From: Candidatus Allofournierella merdavium
GTDB taxonomy: Bacteria; Bacillota; Clostridia; Oscillospirales; Ruminococcaceae
Length of the DNA: 64,000 bases
NCBI GenBank assembly: GCA_019118765.1
Contig: DWYI01000017.1
Coordinates: 1 to 64,000, forward strand
Direction of reading: 5' to 3'
Below are positions 7,888 to 16,090 of this stretch, in pieces. Position 1 is the first letter of the stretch. Every line of letters starts with the position of its first letter. Both the position numbers and the translations under genes were made by a program. Under the pieces are notes generated by a model. It searched no databases. It was not told the DNA's origin and was given only the letters and a program-made list of their open reading frames with translations.

Positions 7888-9930
7888 TTACTCGATCACC
7901 AGATCCTTTCCCACCAGCGGGCGGGCGTCCGCCGTGTCCAGCGTCACCATCAGCCAGCCCTCGTCGCTGTCGTCCACATCCAGAACGGGATAGCGCTGCT
8001 CCCCGCAGAGAAGGACCGCGCCCGCCGCAAGGCGGCGGCGGGCGAGAGGCGTGTCATAAAACAACACCACCTTGTTGGCGTCCGCCTCACGGCCGATGTC
8101 GGCCAGATTCGTGCTCAAAACACCTTGGTACCAATAATCGTCGGAGTAGTCGGCAACGCGCAGGGGGAAATCCTCGCTGTACGCCACTGCAAGGTCATGG
8201 CGGTAGCCTTCCAGCCCCGGCGCGATCACATACAGCACGGGTTCGGCCTCGCCGTCCCCGACTTGCGCGTACAAAGCCCCGCACCAGGCGCCCTGTTCTT
8301 CGGCGGCGTCCGCCAGACGCAAGAACGTCTCGGCCCGCTCGGTCACATACAGGCAGTCGCCGCGCAGCCCGCCGGCCAGCACCTCGTCGATCAAGGAGGC
8401 GCGCCGTGCGGCCGCGGCTTCTTCGTTGTAGCGGGCCACCACCGCGGTGTCGGTGCTGTTCATCCCCTCGTCGGCGGCGTACAGGGCCAGCTCCAGCCCG
8501 GTCCGGGTCAGCGGGTCCAGCGCGATCAGGGTGGCGTAGCGGCCGCGGACCGCGTCAAAGAAGTCGGTCGTTGCGCTCAGTTCCGGCGTCGTCCCGGTGA
8601 CAAGGTCGGTGACGATGGGGGAATACGCCCGCAGCGAGGCGGCTTTCTGTGAAAGCGCCGGGCTCAGATCCGCCAGCTGCACCAGGCACATACAGGCGAG
8701 AGCCAGCGCACCGCCTTGTTTTACAGGCAGGGCGGCGCACAGCCGGGCAAGCCCCGCCACGGCTGTGAGCATGATGAGATAGTAGACCGGCCAGAACATC
8801 CGGCCGCTGCTGCGCAGGGTGGTGGCCAGTTCCACAAGGGCCTGCGGCAGGGGGATGCGGGCCAGGGTCGCGCCGTTGGCCGTGACCACGTTGCTCACCG
8901 CAAAGACGGTCAGACAGGCGCAGACGAACAGCAGCCAGAGGTGCCGGCGCAGCAGCGCGGGCAGACGCCGGCGCAGGGCCCAGTCTCCCCACAGCACGGC
9001 CGCCGCCGCGCCCAGCAGCACTCCGAGACCCAGATAGTTGAACCCGTCGTAGTTGCCGCCCGTCTGGTTCTGCACCGGCAAAAACAGGCTCCAGACCACC
9101 CCGCGGCTGGTAGGGTTCCACAGCGCGTTCAGATTCATGGAAAAATAGCCGTACTGGTTGCCCGCGCCCCCCGCGCCGGAGCCGGAGAACACGCCGAACA
9201 GCCAGCCCACACAGGCGGTGGCCGCAAGGTCGGCCGCCAGAAAGGCGGCGGGCTTTGCCGGCTTTCGGTTGCGCTGAACGTGACCAGCCAGCAGCGCGAA
9301 GGTGACGGCGTAGGTCATGGGCACAAAATAGGGGTGCAGGGCAATGGCCAGGGCATTGACGGCGAACAGACCCTTAAAGCAAAACCGGTTTTGCCGGGTG
9401 CCCAGCACATAATAGTACAGTGCCGCCAGGATGAGGAAGTGCGCCGCCAGCGAGGTGTGGCGGAAAGCCCGCTCCAGCAGGATGGGGCTGAGCACAAAGG
9501 GGACCGAACCCAGCAGCGCCGTCAGGTCCGAGTGCACAAACAGACCCACCAGCAGCGCCGCGAAGCCCCCCTGCAGCGCAAAGCACAGGGCGGTATACAG
9601 CCCGAAATACTGGAACGTCTGGGGCAAAAGCGGGCTCAGCAGGCGGAAAAAGGCCGCAAAGAGCGGGATGGAATCGGTGAAGGCGATGCTGGTGCCGTCC
9701 GGCCAGTTCAGATGGTCCGTCTCACACAGGGGCAGCGAAAGGGGAGACTGGCGGTAAAACAGCCAGCCCGCGTAATGCTGCTGCACGTCCTGCTCGATGT
9801 AGCCGCCGCGCAAAAAGGCGTCGTTGGTCACATCTAGCGCTGAAACGCCGTACACACACAGAAAGGCCGCAAGGCCCAGCAGGGTCCCCAGCAGAAAAAG
9901 ACGGGTGTTTCGTTGTTTGGTCAGGGTCAT
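7888..9930 (-). CDS. large polytopic membrane protein (DUF6311-like)
   Basis: About 680 residues with an N-terminal part of roughly ten or more hydrophobic segments and a soluble C-terminal third (about residues 440-680). Near residue 60 is HLNWPDGTSIAFTDSIPL, the NWPxGxS segment I associate with the DUF6311 family of uncharacterised integral membrane proteins, which resemble GT-C glycosyltransferases in layout. No enzymatic function is established. Start ATG 9930 has GGAGG upstream; the frame stays open for 27 more codons but without a ribosome binding site. It is the first gene of a two-gene operon with the pseudouridine synthase. Confidence 0.75.
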   Translation of the reverse strand: MTLTKQRNTRLFLLGTLLGLAAFLCVYGVSALDVTNDAFLRGGYIEQDVQQHYAGWLFYRQSPLSLPLCETDHLNWPDGTSIAFTDSIPLFAAFFRLLSPLLPQTFQYFGLYTALCFALQGGFAALLVGLFVHSDLTALLGSVPFVLSPILLERAFRHTSLAAHFLILAALYYYVLGTRQNRFCFKGLFAVNALAIALHPYFVPMTYAVTFALLAGHVQRNRKPAKPAAFLAADLAATACVGWLFGVFSGSGAGGAGNQYGYFSMNLNALWNPTSRGVVWSLFLPVQNQTGGNYDGFNYLGLGVLLGAAAAVLWGDWALRRRLPALLRRHLWLLFVCACLTVFAVSNVVTANGATLARIPLPQALVELATTLRSSGRMFWPVYYLIMLTAVAGLARLCAALPVKQGGALALACMCLVQLADLSPALSQKAASLRAYSPIVTDLVTGTTPELSATTDFFDAVRGRYATLIALDPLTRTGLELALYAADEGMNSTDTAVVARYNEEAAAARRASLIDEVLAGGLRGDCLYVTERAETFLRLADAAEEQGAWCGALYAQVGDGEAEPVLYVIAPGLEGYRHDLAVAYSEDFPLRVADYSDDYWYQGVLSTNLADIGREADANKVVLFYDTPLARRRLAAGAVLLCGEQRYPVLDVDDSDEGWLMVTLDTADARPLVGKDLVIE

Positions 9931-10027
9931 CGCAGCCTCCGTGCATGGCCGCCCGGCACAAGGCGGGCAGCGTGTTTCCATTATTATAAGGCATGAACGG
10001 CAAAAATACAATTTCCCACCCCTCGTG

Positions 10028-10056
10028 TTGACTTTACCGGGTGGGTATTGTATAGT
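10028..10056 (+). promoter_or_regulatory. promoter of tRNA-Leu
   Basis: TTGACT at 10028, 17-bp spacer, TATAGT at 10051: a good vegetative (sigma-A) promoter 22 bp before the tRNA. Confidence 0.75.
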
Positions 10057-10077
10057 ATAGAATAGTTTTTCAACTGC

Positions 10078-10164
10078 GCCGCTGTGGCGGAACTGGCAGA
10101 CGCAAGGGACTTAAAATCCCTCGGTGGCAACACCGTACCGGTTCGATCCCGGTCAGCGGCACCA
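10078..10164 (+). tRNA. tRNA-Leu (anticodon UAA)
   Basis: 87 nt including an encoded CCA. The acceptor stem GCCGCTG pairs with CAGCGGC. The anticodon stem AGGGA/TCCCT closes the loop CTTAAAA (anticodon TAA at 10112-10114). The long variable arm and the GGTTCGATCC T-arm confirm a class II tRNA-Leu. Confidence 0.97.
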
Positions 10165-10199
10165 CGCCGGAGCAAACGCTTGTTTGCCCCGGCGTTTTT
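10165..10199 (+). terminator. terminator of tRNA-Leu
   Basis: CGCCGG-GCAAAC pairs with GTTTGC-CCGGCG, with one mismatch, followed by TTTTT. Confidence 0.85.
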
Positions 10200-10227
10200 C
10201 TCTTTTGCACAGCAGGAGGGGTTCGAT

Positions 10228-10557
10228 ATGCCTTCGGAGATCACGGCCGCCGTTTGCGGTGTGCTTGCGCTTTTTTGCCTGATCGTCAGTGTCATGCAGT
10301 TCATGGAAAAAGGCCCGCTCATGAACAATGCCTGGATATGGGCGACGAGGAAAGAACGGGAAGCAATGGACAAAAAGCTGCATTATCGCCAGTCCGGCGT
10401 GGTGTTTGCCTTTCTGTCTGTCATATTTTTCTGCATTGCGCTGGAGTGCGTCCTCTTGACCGGCTGGCTTTTTCCTGCTGCAGGCGGGCTGTCCGTTGCA
10501 GTGATAATCTATGCTTTTGCATCTTCCGCAAGAGATTTGGGCAGCGGAAAATACTGA
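10228..10557 (+). CDS. small two-pass membrane protein, DUF3784-like
   Basis: A 109-residue protein with three hydrophobic stretches (about residues 5-24, 55-75, 78-98). The central KxxREAMDKKLHYRQSG element resembles DUF3784 proteins, whose function is unknown. Start ATG 10228 follows AGGAGGGG. It sits just after the tRNA terminator and has no obvious promoter of its own, so it may depend on readthrough. The family assignment is from memory of the motif and is tentative. Confidence 0.6.
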   Translation: MPSEITAAVCGVLALFCLIVSVMQFMEKGPLMNNAWIWATRKEREAMDKKLHYRQSGVVFAFLSVIFFCIALECVLLTGWLFPAAGGLSVAVIIYAFASSARDLGSGKY

Positions 10558-10592
10558 ATTGGATTTTCAGTCACAACGCAAGAAAACAGGGC

Positions 10593-10621
10593 TTGCATTT
10601 TGTGAAGGGAACTGATATAAT
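10593..10621 (+). promoter_or_regulatory. promoter of the leader peptide / uracil permease transcript
   Basis: TTGCAT at 10593, 17-bp spacer, TATAAT at 10616; predicted start near 10628. Transcription would pass through the 28-codon leader ORF and terminator before the permease. Confidence 0.8.
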
Positions 10622-10651
10622 GTAAAAAATTTGCGAAGGAGGCCGGCGGGC

Positions 10652-10738
10652 ATGAAGAAAAAAGTGCTTTTGAAAAATGCGCTGTTGGCTTTTTCGCCGG
10701 TTTTGTTTTCGGTTTCCAAAGAGGCATTGGTGTTTTAA
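10652..10738 (+). CDS. 28-residue putative leader peptide upstream of the uracil permease
   Basis: A short ORF too small for normal gene calling. ATG 10652 has a near-perfect AAGGAGG nine bases upstream, so it is very likely translated. It starts MKKKVLLKNALLAFSP and ends SKEALVF. The second half of its coding RNA is about half U, with runs of four and five U. Its TAA (10736-10738) falls at the loop of a perfect 17-bp terminator hairpin, so a ribosome finishing the ORF would cover the 5' arm. This is the geometry of a transcription-attenuation leader. It could instead be an independent small protein. No match to a known leader was recognised. Confidence 0.65.
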   Translation: MKKKVLLKNALLAFSPVLFSVSKEALVF

Positions 10739-10757
10739 CACCAATGCCTCTTTTTTT
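10718..10757 (+). terminator. intrinsic terminator/attenuator before the uracil permease
   Basis: AAAGAGGCATTGGTGTT pairs perfectly with AACACCAATGCCTCTTT across a two-base centre, ending in seven Ts. It lies about 75 bp upstream of the permease and overlaps the leader ORF's stop codon. Confidence 0.9.
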
Positions 10758-10830
10758 GGCTTTCTATGCGCCGGTGGTTCCCGTCGGTTTTTAGAATAGA
10801 GCAGCAAAGAGACAGAGGAGGAAAATGTGA

Positions 10831-12150
10831 ATGAATGAGAAAGTGAACGAGGGCATTTTTGACGCCCGCCAGCTGGGTGTGCCCAAAATGATTATTTTGG
10901 GCGTGCAGCACACCTTTGCGATGTTCGGCGCCACGGTGCTGGTGCCTCTGCTGACCGGCCTGGATGTGTCCACCACGCTGCTGTGCGCGGGCCTGGGCAC
11001 CCTGCTGTTCCACCTGATCACCAAGGGCAAGGTCCCCGCGTTCCTGGGCTCGTCCTTCGCTTTCCTGGGCGGTTTCGCCATCGTCGCGCCCATGGCCGCG
11101 GACGGCACCCCCAACGTTGAGATGCTTCCCTACGCCTGCGGCGGCGTGGTGTTCGCCGGCATCGTGTATCTGGTCATGAGCCTGCTCATCACGGTGTTCG
11201 GCATCGGGCGCATCATGCGCTTCTTCCCCCCGGTGGTCACCGGCCCCATCATCATCGCCATCGGCCTGATTCTGGCACCCAGCGCCATCACCAACTGCCA
11301 GACCAACTGGCTGCTGGCCTTCGTGGCCCTGGGCACCGTTGTGGTCTGCAACATCTGGGGCAAGGGCATGGTCAAGATCCTGCCCATCCTGCTGGGCGTT
11401 CTGGTGGCCTATGCGGTGGCGCTCATCACCCGCTCGGTGGATTTCGCCCCCATCGCCGAGGCCAGCTGGCTGGGCTTGCCTGTACACACCAGCGCCATGG
11501 CCAAGTTTGACATCTCCGCCATCCTGACCATCATGCCCATCGCCCTGGCCACCATGATGGAGCACATCGGCGACATCGCCGCCATCAGCGCCACCACCGG
11601 CAAAAACTACATCCGCGACCCGGGCCTGAACAAGACCCTGCTGGGCGACGGTCTGGCCACCAGCCTGGCCGGCATCCTGGGCGGCCCCGCCAACACCACC
11701 TACGGTGAGAACACCGGCGTGCTGGCTCTCACCAAGATCTACGACCCCCGCGTGATGCGCATCGCCGCCGTGTTTGCCATCCTGATGAGCTTCAGCCCCA
11801 AGTTTGACGCGGTGATCAACACCGTGCCCACCGCCATCATCGGCGGCGTGTCCTTCATCCTGTACGGCATGATCAGCGCCATCGGCGTGCGCAACGTGGT
11901 GGAGAACCAGGTGGACTTCACCAACAGCCGCAACCTCATCATCGCCGCGGTGATCCTGGTGAGCGCGCTGGGCTTCAACAGCCTGGGCGGCCTTACCTTC
12001 AACGTGGCCGGTGTGAGCATCACCCTGTCCGGCCTGGCCATCGCCGCCATCCTGGGCATCCTGCTGAACGCCATCCTGCCCGGCAACGACTACCAGTTCG
12101 ACAAGGTGGACAGCGAGACCGCCGAGAATCCCATGAACATGCAGGTGTGA
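10831..12150 (+). CDS. uraA: uracil permease, NCS2 (UraA) family
   Basis: A 439-residue transporter with about 14 membrane segments that imports uracil with protons for pyrimidine salvage. QHTFAMFGATVLVP at the N-terminus, the PAFLGSSFAFLGGF half-helix, and PANTTYGENTGV (about residues 285-296) are UraA-type motifs; xanthine permeases differ here. ATG 10831 is preceded by AGAGGAGG. Expression must pass the terminator at 10718-10757, so control probably acts there. I see no PyrR-binding loop or purine riboswitch. Confidence 0.93.
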   Translation: MNEKVNEGIFDARQLGVPKMIILGVQHTFAMFGATVLVPLLTGLDVSTTLLCAGLGTLLFHLITKGKVPAFLGSSFAFLGGFAIVAPMAADGTPNVEMLPYACGGVVFAGIVYLVMSLLITVFGIGRIMRFFPPVVTGPIIIAIGLILAPSAITNCQTNWLLAFVALGTVVVCNIWGKGMVKILPILLGVLVAYAVALITRSVDFAPIAEASWLGLPVHTSAMAKFDISAILTIMPIALATMMEHIGDIAAISATTGKNYIRDPGLNKTLLGDGLATSLAGILGGPANTTYGENTGVLALTKIYDPRVMRIAAVFAILMSFSPKFDAVINTVPTAIIGGVSFILYGMISAIGVRNVVENQVDFTNSRNLIIAAVILVSALGFNSLGGLTFNVAGVSITLSGLAIAAILGILLNAILPGNDYQFDKVDSETAENPMNMQV

Positions 12151-12171
12151 GCCCCGCGCACGCCTGATCCC

Positions 12172-12201
12172 ACAGCCCTGCCCTACGGCAGGGCTGTTTT
12201 T
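12172..12201 (+). terminator. terminator of uraA
   Basis: ACAGCCCTGCC, loop CTAC, GGCAGGGCTGT, then TTTTT. Confidence 0.9.
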
Positions 12202-12255
12202 GGGCTTGCGGCAGCGGCCCTGAATACCGCAATGAAAACCGATGGGGGCAAACGC

Positions 12256-12284
12256 TTGTCTCCCGCCGAAAATTGTACTATAAT
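12256..12284 (+). promoter_or_regulatory. promoter of the aspartate aminotransferase gene
   Basis: TTGTCT at 12256, 17-bp spacer, TATAAT at 12279. The roughly 110-nt leader that follows shows no obvious structured element. Confidence 0.7.
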
Positions 12285-12398
12285 ATCGGAGTACACTTTA
12301 TCCGTTGGGCTGTGCGGCAAGGGAAAGGCCGCGGCGCAGTGCGCAAACAGCGCGGCGGCAGCATAGAGTGAAATATATGAAAGAGGGGAATGGATGCA

Positions 12399-13676
12399 AT
12401 GAAGGAATACGGTTCCATGGACCGGGCCGCGCTGGAGGCAGAACTCAGCTCTCAGCAGAGCCAGTACGACGCGTTCAAACAGAAAGGTTTGAAACTGGAT
12501 ATGTCCCGCGGCAAACCCTGCCCGGAACAGCTGGATCTCTCCAACGACATGATGAAGCTGGAAAGTTACATCGGTGAAAACGGTGTGGACGCCCGAAACT
12601 ACGGCTACCTGGAGGGGATGCCCGAGGCGCGGCGCTTCTTTGCCGACCTGATGCGTGTGCCCAGCCCGGAACAGGTGCTGGTGTGCGGCAACTCCGCCTT
12701 GTCCACCATGTACTATCTGGTGGATCTGGGCTGGCGCGTGGGTTTTGCGGATTCCGTGTGGCCCTGGCGCTTCTGCACCAACATCAAATTCCTTTGCCCC
12801 ACTCCCGGCTACGACCGGCATTTCAAAGTCACCGAGTACTTCGGGTTCCAGCTGATCCCGGTGCCCATGCTGGAGAGTGGCCCGGACATGGATGTGGTGG
12901 AGCAGCTGGTGAAGGATGACGACAGCGTAAAGGGCATCTGGTGCGTGCCTGTTTATTCCAATCCCGACGGCTACTCTTACAGCGACGACACCGTGCGCCG
13001 GCTGGCTGCCATGCAGACCGCCGCGCCCGACTTCAAGATCTTCTGGGACGACGCCTACTGTGTGCACACCCTCACCGACGAGGTGTACAATGTGCTGCCC
13101 ATCCTGGAGGAGTGCGACAAGGCCGGCCATCCCGACCGGGCGCTGATGTTCTGCTCCACCAGCAAGATGACCTTCCCCGGCGCGGGCGTTGCGGCCGTGG
13201 CCTCCAGCCGCAAAAGCATCCAGCACATCCTGAAGAACATGAGCTCCATGATCATCAGTTACGACAAGATGAACCAGCTGCGCCATGTGCGCTTTTTGAA
13301 GGACCGCAAGGGCGTGCTGGAGCATATGGCGAAGCATAGGGCCATCATCGCGCCGAAGTTTGATCTGGTAAAGCAGATCTTCAGCCGTGACCTGGGCAGC
13401 TGCCCCGGCATCGCCCACTGGACCGAGCCCAAGGGCGGTTACTTCCTGAGCCTCTATGTGATGGACGGCTGCGCCAAGCGCACGGTGGAACTGTGCAAGC
13501 AGGCGGGCGTGGTGCTGACCCCCGCCGGCGCCGCGTATCCCTATGGCATTGATCCCCACGATCACCACCTGCGCATCGCCCCCACCTATCCCAGCCTGGA
13601 GGAGTTGGAGCAGGCCGCGACGCTGCTTTGCATCTGCGTGCGCATCGCCACGCTGGAAAAACTGCTGGCCAAATAA
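12399..13676 (+). CDS. aspartate aminotransferase, AspT-like (fold-type I, PF12897 group)
   Basis: A PLP enzyme, about 425 residues, expected to interconvert aspartate and oxaloacetate with glutamate/2-oxoglutarate. YGYLEGMPEARRFF, NPDGYSYS, DDAYCVHTL and the PLP-lysine site STSKMTFPGAG (Lys in TSK) mark the subgroup typified by Corynebacterium AspT rather than classical AspC. Start: ATG 12399 is better spaced from AGAGGGG than the in-frame ATG at 12390. It stands alone between its own promoter and a terminator. Confidence 0.85.
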   Translation: MKEYGSMDRAALEAELSSQQSQYDAFKQKGLKLDMSRGKPCPEQLDLSNDMMKLESYIGENGVDARNYGYLEGMPEARRFFADLMRVPSPEQVLVCGNSALSTMYYLVDLGWRVGFADSVWPWRFCTNIKFLCPTPGYDRHFKVTEYFGFQLIPVPMLESGPDMDVVEQLVKDDDSVKGIWCVPVYSNPDGYSYSDDTVRRLAAMQTAAPDFKIFWDDAYCVHTLTDEVYNVLPILEECDKAGHPDRALMFCSTSKMTFPGAGVAAVASSRKSIQHILKNMSSMIISYDKMNQLRHVRFLKDRKGVLEHMAKHRAIIAPKFDLVKQIFSRDLGSCPGIAHWTEPKGGYFLSLYVMDGCAKRTVELCKQAGVVLTPAGAAYPYGIDPHDHHLRIAPTYPSLEELEQAATLLCICVRIATLEKLLAK

Positions 13677-13687
13677 ACCCTGTTCCG

Positions 13688-13722
13688 AAAGGGCCGCCCT
13701 CGCAAAAAGGGCGGCCCTTTCT
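13688..13722 (+). terminator. terminator of the aminotransferase gene
   Basis: AAAGGGCCGCCCT pairs with AGGGCGGCCCTTT over a 7-nt loop, followed by a short CTT tail. Confidence 0.75.
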
Positions 13723-13728
13723 TGCGTG

Positions 13729-13757
13729 TTGACAAAGATGCCGGATGATGGTATATT
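13729..13757 (+). promoter_or_regulatory. promoter of the sdpR-sdpI-like operon
   Basis: TTGACA at 13729, 17-bp spacer, TATATT at 13752: near consensus. Confidence 0.85.
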
Positions 13758-13758
13758 A

Positions 13759-13787
13759 CATTTAATAATAAAGTTAAATGTTAAATG
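13759..13787 (+). promoter_or_regulatory. candidate operator for the ArsR-family regulator
   Basis: Inverted repeat CATTTAA-8 bp-TTAAATG (13759-13780) covering the predicted transcription start, followed immediately by a second TTAAATG (13781-13787). The AT-rich palindrome is typical of ArsR/SdpR sites, which suggests autorepression. Confidence 0.65.
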
Positions 13788-13797
13788 AGGTGACTTC

Positions 13798-14082
13798 ATG
13801 GCGATGCAGGATACGCTGCGGGCGCTTGCAGACCCCACGCGCCGTGAAATACTGACACTGCTGCGTGCAGGCCCGCGAACAGCCGGGCAGATCGCCGAGC
13901 GGTTTCCGGTTTCGGCGGCGGCGGTCTCCCGTCATCTGTCGGTGCTGAAGGAAGCGGACCTTGTGCGGGATCGGAGGGACGGCAAGTATATTTACTATGA
14001 ACTCAACGCCTCGGTGCTGGAGGAGATCCTGCTCTGGTTGACGATGCTGAAGGGGGAAGGGAACCATGGAACTTTTGAATAG
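13798..14082 (+). CDS. ArsR/SmtB-family transcriptional repressor, SdpR-like
   Basis: A 94-residue winged-helix protein. The segment LADPTRREILTLLRAGP followed by AVSRHLSVLKEADLV (recognition helix) and the GKYIYYELN wing is the SdpR pattern. There are no metal-binding cysteines, so it is not a metal sensor. In Bacillus, SdpR represses its own operon and is held at the membrane by SdpI when the killing peptide SdpC binds; the same pairing with the next gene is seen here. It overlaps that gene by 17 bp. Confidence 0.88.
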   Translation: MAMQDTLRALADPTRREILTLLRAGPRTAGQIAERFPVSAAAVSRHLSVLKEADLVRDRRDGKYIYYELNASVLEEILLWLTMLKGEGNHGTFE

Positions 14083-15115
14083 ACGCAAGGCGCTGGCGTC
14101 CTCCGCGCTCATCCTGCTGCCTGCGATGGCCGGCATTGCGCTGTGGAACCGCCTTCCCGGCGGGAATGGCCCGGAAAAGCTGGCTTTCTGCCTTGGTACA
14201 CCCGCCGCGATGCTGGCGACCCACTGGCTGTGCCTCTGGCTCACCTTCCGCACCAACCGGCAAAACGGGCAGAGTAAAAAGGCGCTGGAACTGGTGTACT
14301 GGCTGCTGCCCTGTGTTTCGTTGTTCTGCAGCGCCGGCACCTGCGCAGTGGCGCTGGATGTAAAATTGGGCTGGGAGCGGCTGGTGCCCGCCAGCCTGGG
14401 GCTGATGTTCCTTGTCATCGGCAATTACATGCCCAAAATGAAGCAAAACCCGACCCTCGGCATCCGGCTGCCCTGGACGCTGGCCAACGAGGAGAACTGG
14501 GCCCGGACCCACCGCGCGGGTGGCAGGATGTGGGTCGCGGGCGGCCTTGTGCTGCTGGTGTTCTGCCTGCTGCCGGAGACTGCCATGATCGCGGGAATGC
14601 TGGCGGTCATCGCGGTTTTGGCCGTGGCGCCCTGTGTCTATTCCTACCGGCTGTACCGCGCGCAGGTTCAAAACGGCAGCTGGAACGCGACTCTGCGCAG
14701 GTCAAAGGCCGACCGTATGGTGGCGGCTGCCGTACTGGCCATTCTGGCCGCGGCGGCGGTGGGAACCTTTGTGCTTCTCTTCACCGGCGACATCCGTTAT
14801 ACCGTGGGGCAGAGCGCCCTCACGATTCAGGCGAGTTACTGGCCTGACGCCAAGGTGGATTACGTCGATGTGGAGAGCGTGGAGTACGCTGAGGGCGTCC
14901 CGGCAGGAAGCCGTACAAACGGTTTCGGCTCGCCGCGCCTTTCCATGGGGGCCTTCCGCAACGATGTGTTCGGAGATTACACCCGCTACGCTTACACCGG
15001 CTGTGAGGCCTGTATTGTGCTGCAGGTGAAAGGGAAGACCATGGTGCTCAGCGCGGCGGATGAAAGCGAGACAAAGGCCCTGTACGAAGCACTTTTGAAC
15101 AAAACCAGAGGATAA
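14066..15115 (+). CDS. SdpI-family membrane protein with C-terminal PH-like domain
   Basis: A 349-residue protein. The N-terminal half has paired hydrophobic segments and the SdpI signature NYMPKMKQNPTLGIRLPW followed by TLANEENWARTHRAGG (about residues 117-150). Two more membrane helices follow, then a C-terminal soluble stretch (about residues 245-345) rich in beta structure, like the bacterial PH domain appended in many clostridial homologs. SdpI in Bacillus gives immunity to the Sdp toxin and sequesters SdpR. No toxin gene (sdpC) is present here. Start ATG 14066 follows GGGGGAAGGGAACC. Confidence 0.85.
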   Translation: MELLNRRKALASSALILLPAMAGIALWNRLPGGNGPEKLAFCLGTPAAMLATHWLCLWLTFRTNRQNGQSKKALELVYWLLPCVSLFCSAGTCAVALDVKLGWERLVPASLGLMFLVIGNYMPKMKQNPTLGIRLPWTLANEENWARTHRAGGRMWVAGGLVLLVFCLLPETAMIAGMLAVIAVLAVAPCVYSYRLYRAQVQNGSWNATLRRSKADRMVAAAVLAILAAAAVGTFVLLFTGDIRYTVGQSALTIQASYWPDAKVDYVDVESVEYAEGVPAGSRTNGFGSPRLSMGAFRNDVFGDYTRYAYTGCEACIVLQVKGKTMVLSAADESETKALYEALLNKTRG

Positions 15116-15212
15116 AAATCTTTTCTTTATGGAAAAATATGTTATACTGTTGGTATAGCGTTTTGATGGCGGCTCACCGGCCGCCCATTCCCCAGCCAAG
15201 GAGGAAAAAGCC

Positions 15213-15689
15213 ATGAAATGCCCCTATTGCGGCGAACTCGACTCCAAGGTGATCGACTCGCGTCCCACCGAGGACGGTGAGAAGATCCGCCGCCGCCGTG
15301 AGTGCCTGAGCTGCTCCAAGCGCTTCACGACCTACGAGATCGTGGAGACGGTGCCTTTGATGGTCATCAAGCGGGACCGCTCCCGCGAAGCGTTCGACCG
15401 GCAGAAACTGCTGGGCGGCATGCTGCGGGCCAGCGAAAAGCGGGAGGTCAGCTATCAAACGCTGGAGGCCGCTGTGGACAACATCGAACAAACCTTGCTG
15501 AACAGCTATGAGCGGGAGGTCACCTCCATGCGCATCGGGGAGTTGGCCATGGCGGAACTGAAAAAGATCGACGAGGTGGCCTATGTGCGCTTTGCCTCGG
15601 TCTATCGGCAGTTCAGCGATCTGAACACCTTCATGGATGAGCTGAAGGATATGCTCAACAGCCACTCCTCAAAGCATACTGAAAAATAA
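15213..15689 (+). CDS. nrdR: transcriptional repressor NrdR
   Basis: A 158-residue repressor of ribonucleotide reductase genes. The N-terminal zinc ribbon has CPYC (residues 3-6) and CLSC (31-34), then an ATP-cone domain that senses ATP/dATP (from [16 protein letters not shown] onward). ATG 15213 follows AGGAGG. A TATACT at 15143 is a plausible -10. No NrdR box was identified in this window. The last 21 bp overlap the 3' end of the opposite-strand DUF4363 gene. Confidence 0.95.
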   Translation: MKCPYCGELDSKVIDSRPTEDGEKIRRRRECLSCSKRFTTYEIVETVPLMVIKRDRSREAFDRQKLLGGMLRASEKREVSYQTLEAAVDNIEQTLLNSYEREVTSMRIGELAMAELKKIDEVAYVRFASVYRQFSDLNTFMDELKDMLNSHSSKHTEK

Positions 15690-16037
15690 GTGGCCGGTCA
15701 TCAGGATCTGGGTGCGCGCTTTCCCCAGTTCGCTCTGCAGATCCTGCTGGTTGTCCGGCCCCACATAGGCCGAAAGGCCGCCCAGACACATGGCGATGCC
15801 GCTGAGGTAATCCCGCTTGATGAACAGCGCCATCCAGTGTTCACGATGGGCAAAATAGTCGTTCATCTCGTCGATGGTGCGCAGGGCCTCCTCGTAACTG
15901 CCGGCCGCGCTCAGCTGCCCGATCCTGTCCAGATCCTGCAGCAATGCGTCGTTGGTGGTGTGCACCAGGATGCTGCTGGCAATGATCAACACCACCAGAA
16001 GCGCCAGCAGGCCAAACGCTGCTCGCACCCGTTTCAT
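15669..16037 (-). CDS. DUF4363 family protein
   Basis: A 122-residue protein with one N-terminal membrane anchor (about residues 7-26) and an extracytoplasmic helical domain ([14 protein letters not shown] and following). DUF4363 proteins are uncharacterised and frequent in spore formers next to DUF421 genes, as here (34 bp downstream of one). Start ATG 16037 with AGGGAGGACG upstream. Its 3' end overlaps nrdR tail to tail. Confidence 0.75.
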   Translation of the reverse strand: MKRVRAAFGLLALLVVLIIASSILVHTTNDALLQDLDRIGQLSAAGSYEEALRTIDEMNDYFAHREHWMALFIKRDYLSGIAMCLGGLSAYVGPDNQQDLQSELGKARTQILMTGHLFFSML

Positions 16038-16055
16038 CCTCTCGTCCTCCCTTCG

Positions 16056-16090
16056 GAGAGCCGCTGAATCCTCAGCGGCTCTCTTTTTTT
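16056..16090 (+). terminator. plus-strand terminator downstream of nrdR, antisense to the DUF4363/DUF421 pair
   Basis: GAGAGCCGCTGA, loop ATCC, TCAGCGGCTCTC, then seven Ts on the plus strand. On the minus strand the hairpin lies between the two genes with no T-tract. The only plus-strand gene upstream is nrdR, 367 bp away. Confidence 0.7.

Noticed and set aside
10628..10830. PyrR-binding loop or purine riboswitch upstream of uraA
   Set aside because: Neither the PyrR anti-antiterminator consensus nor the purine-riboswitch core is present in the leader.
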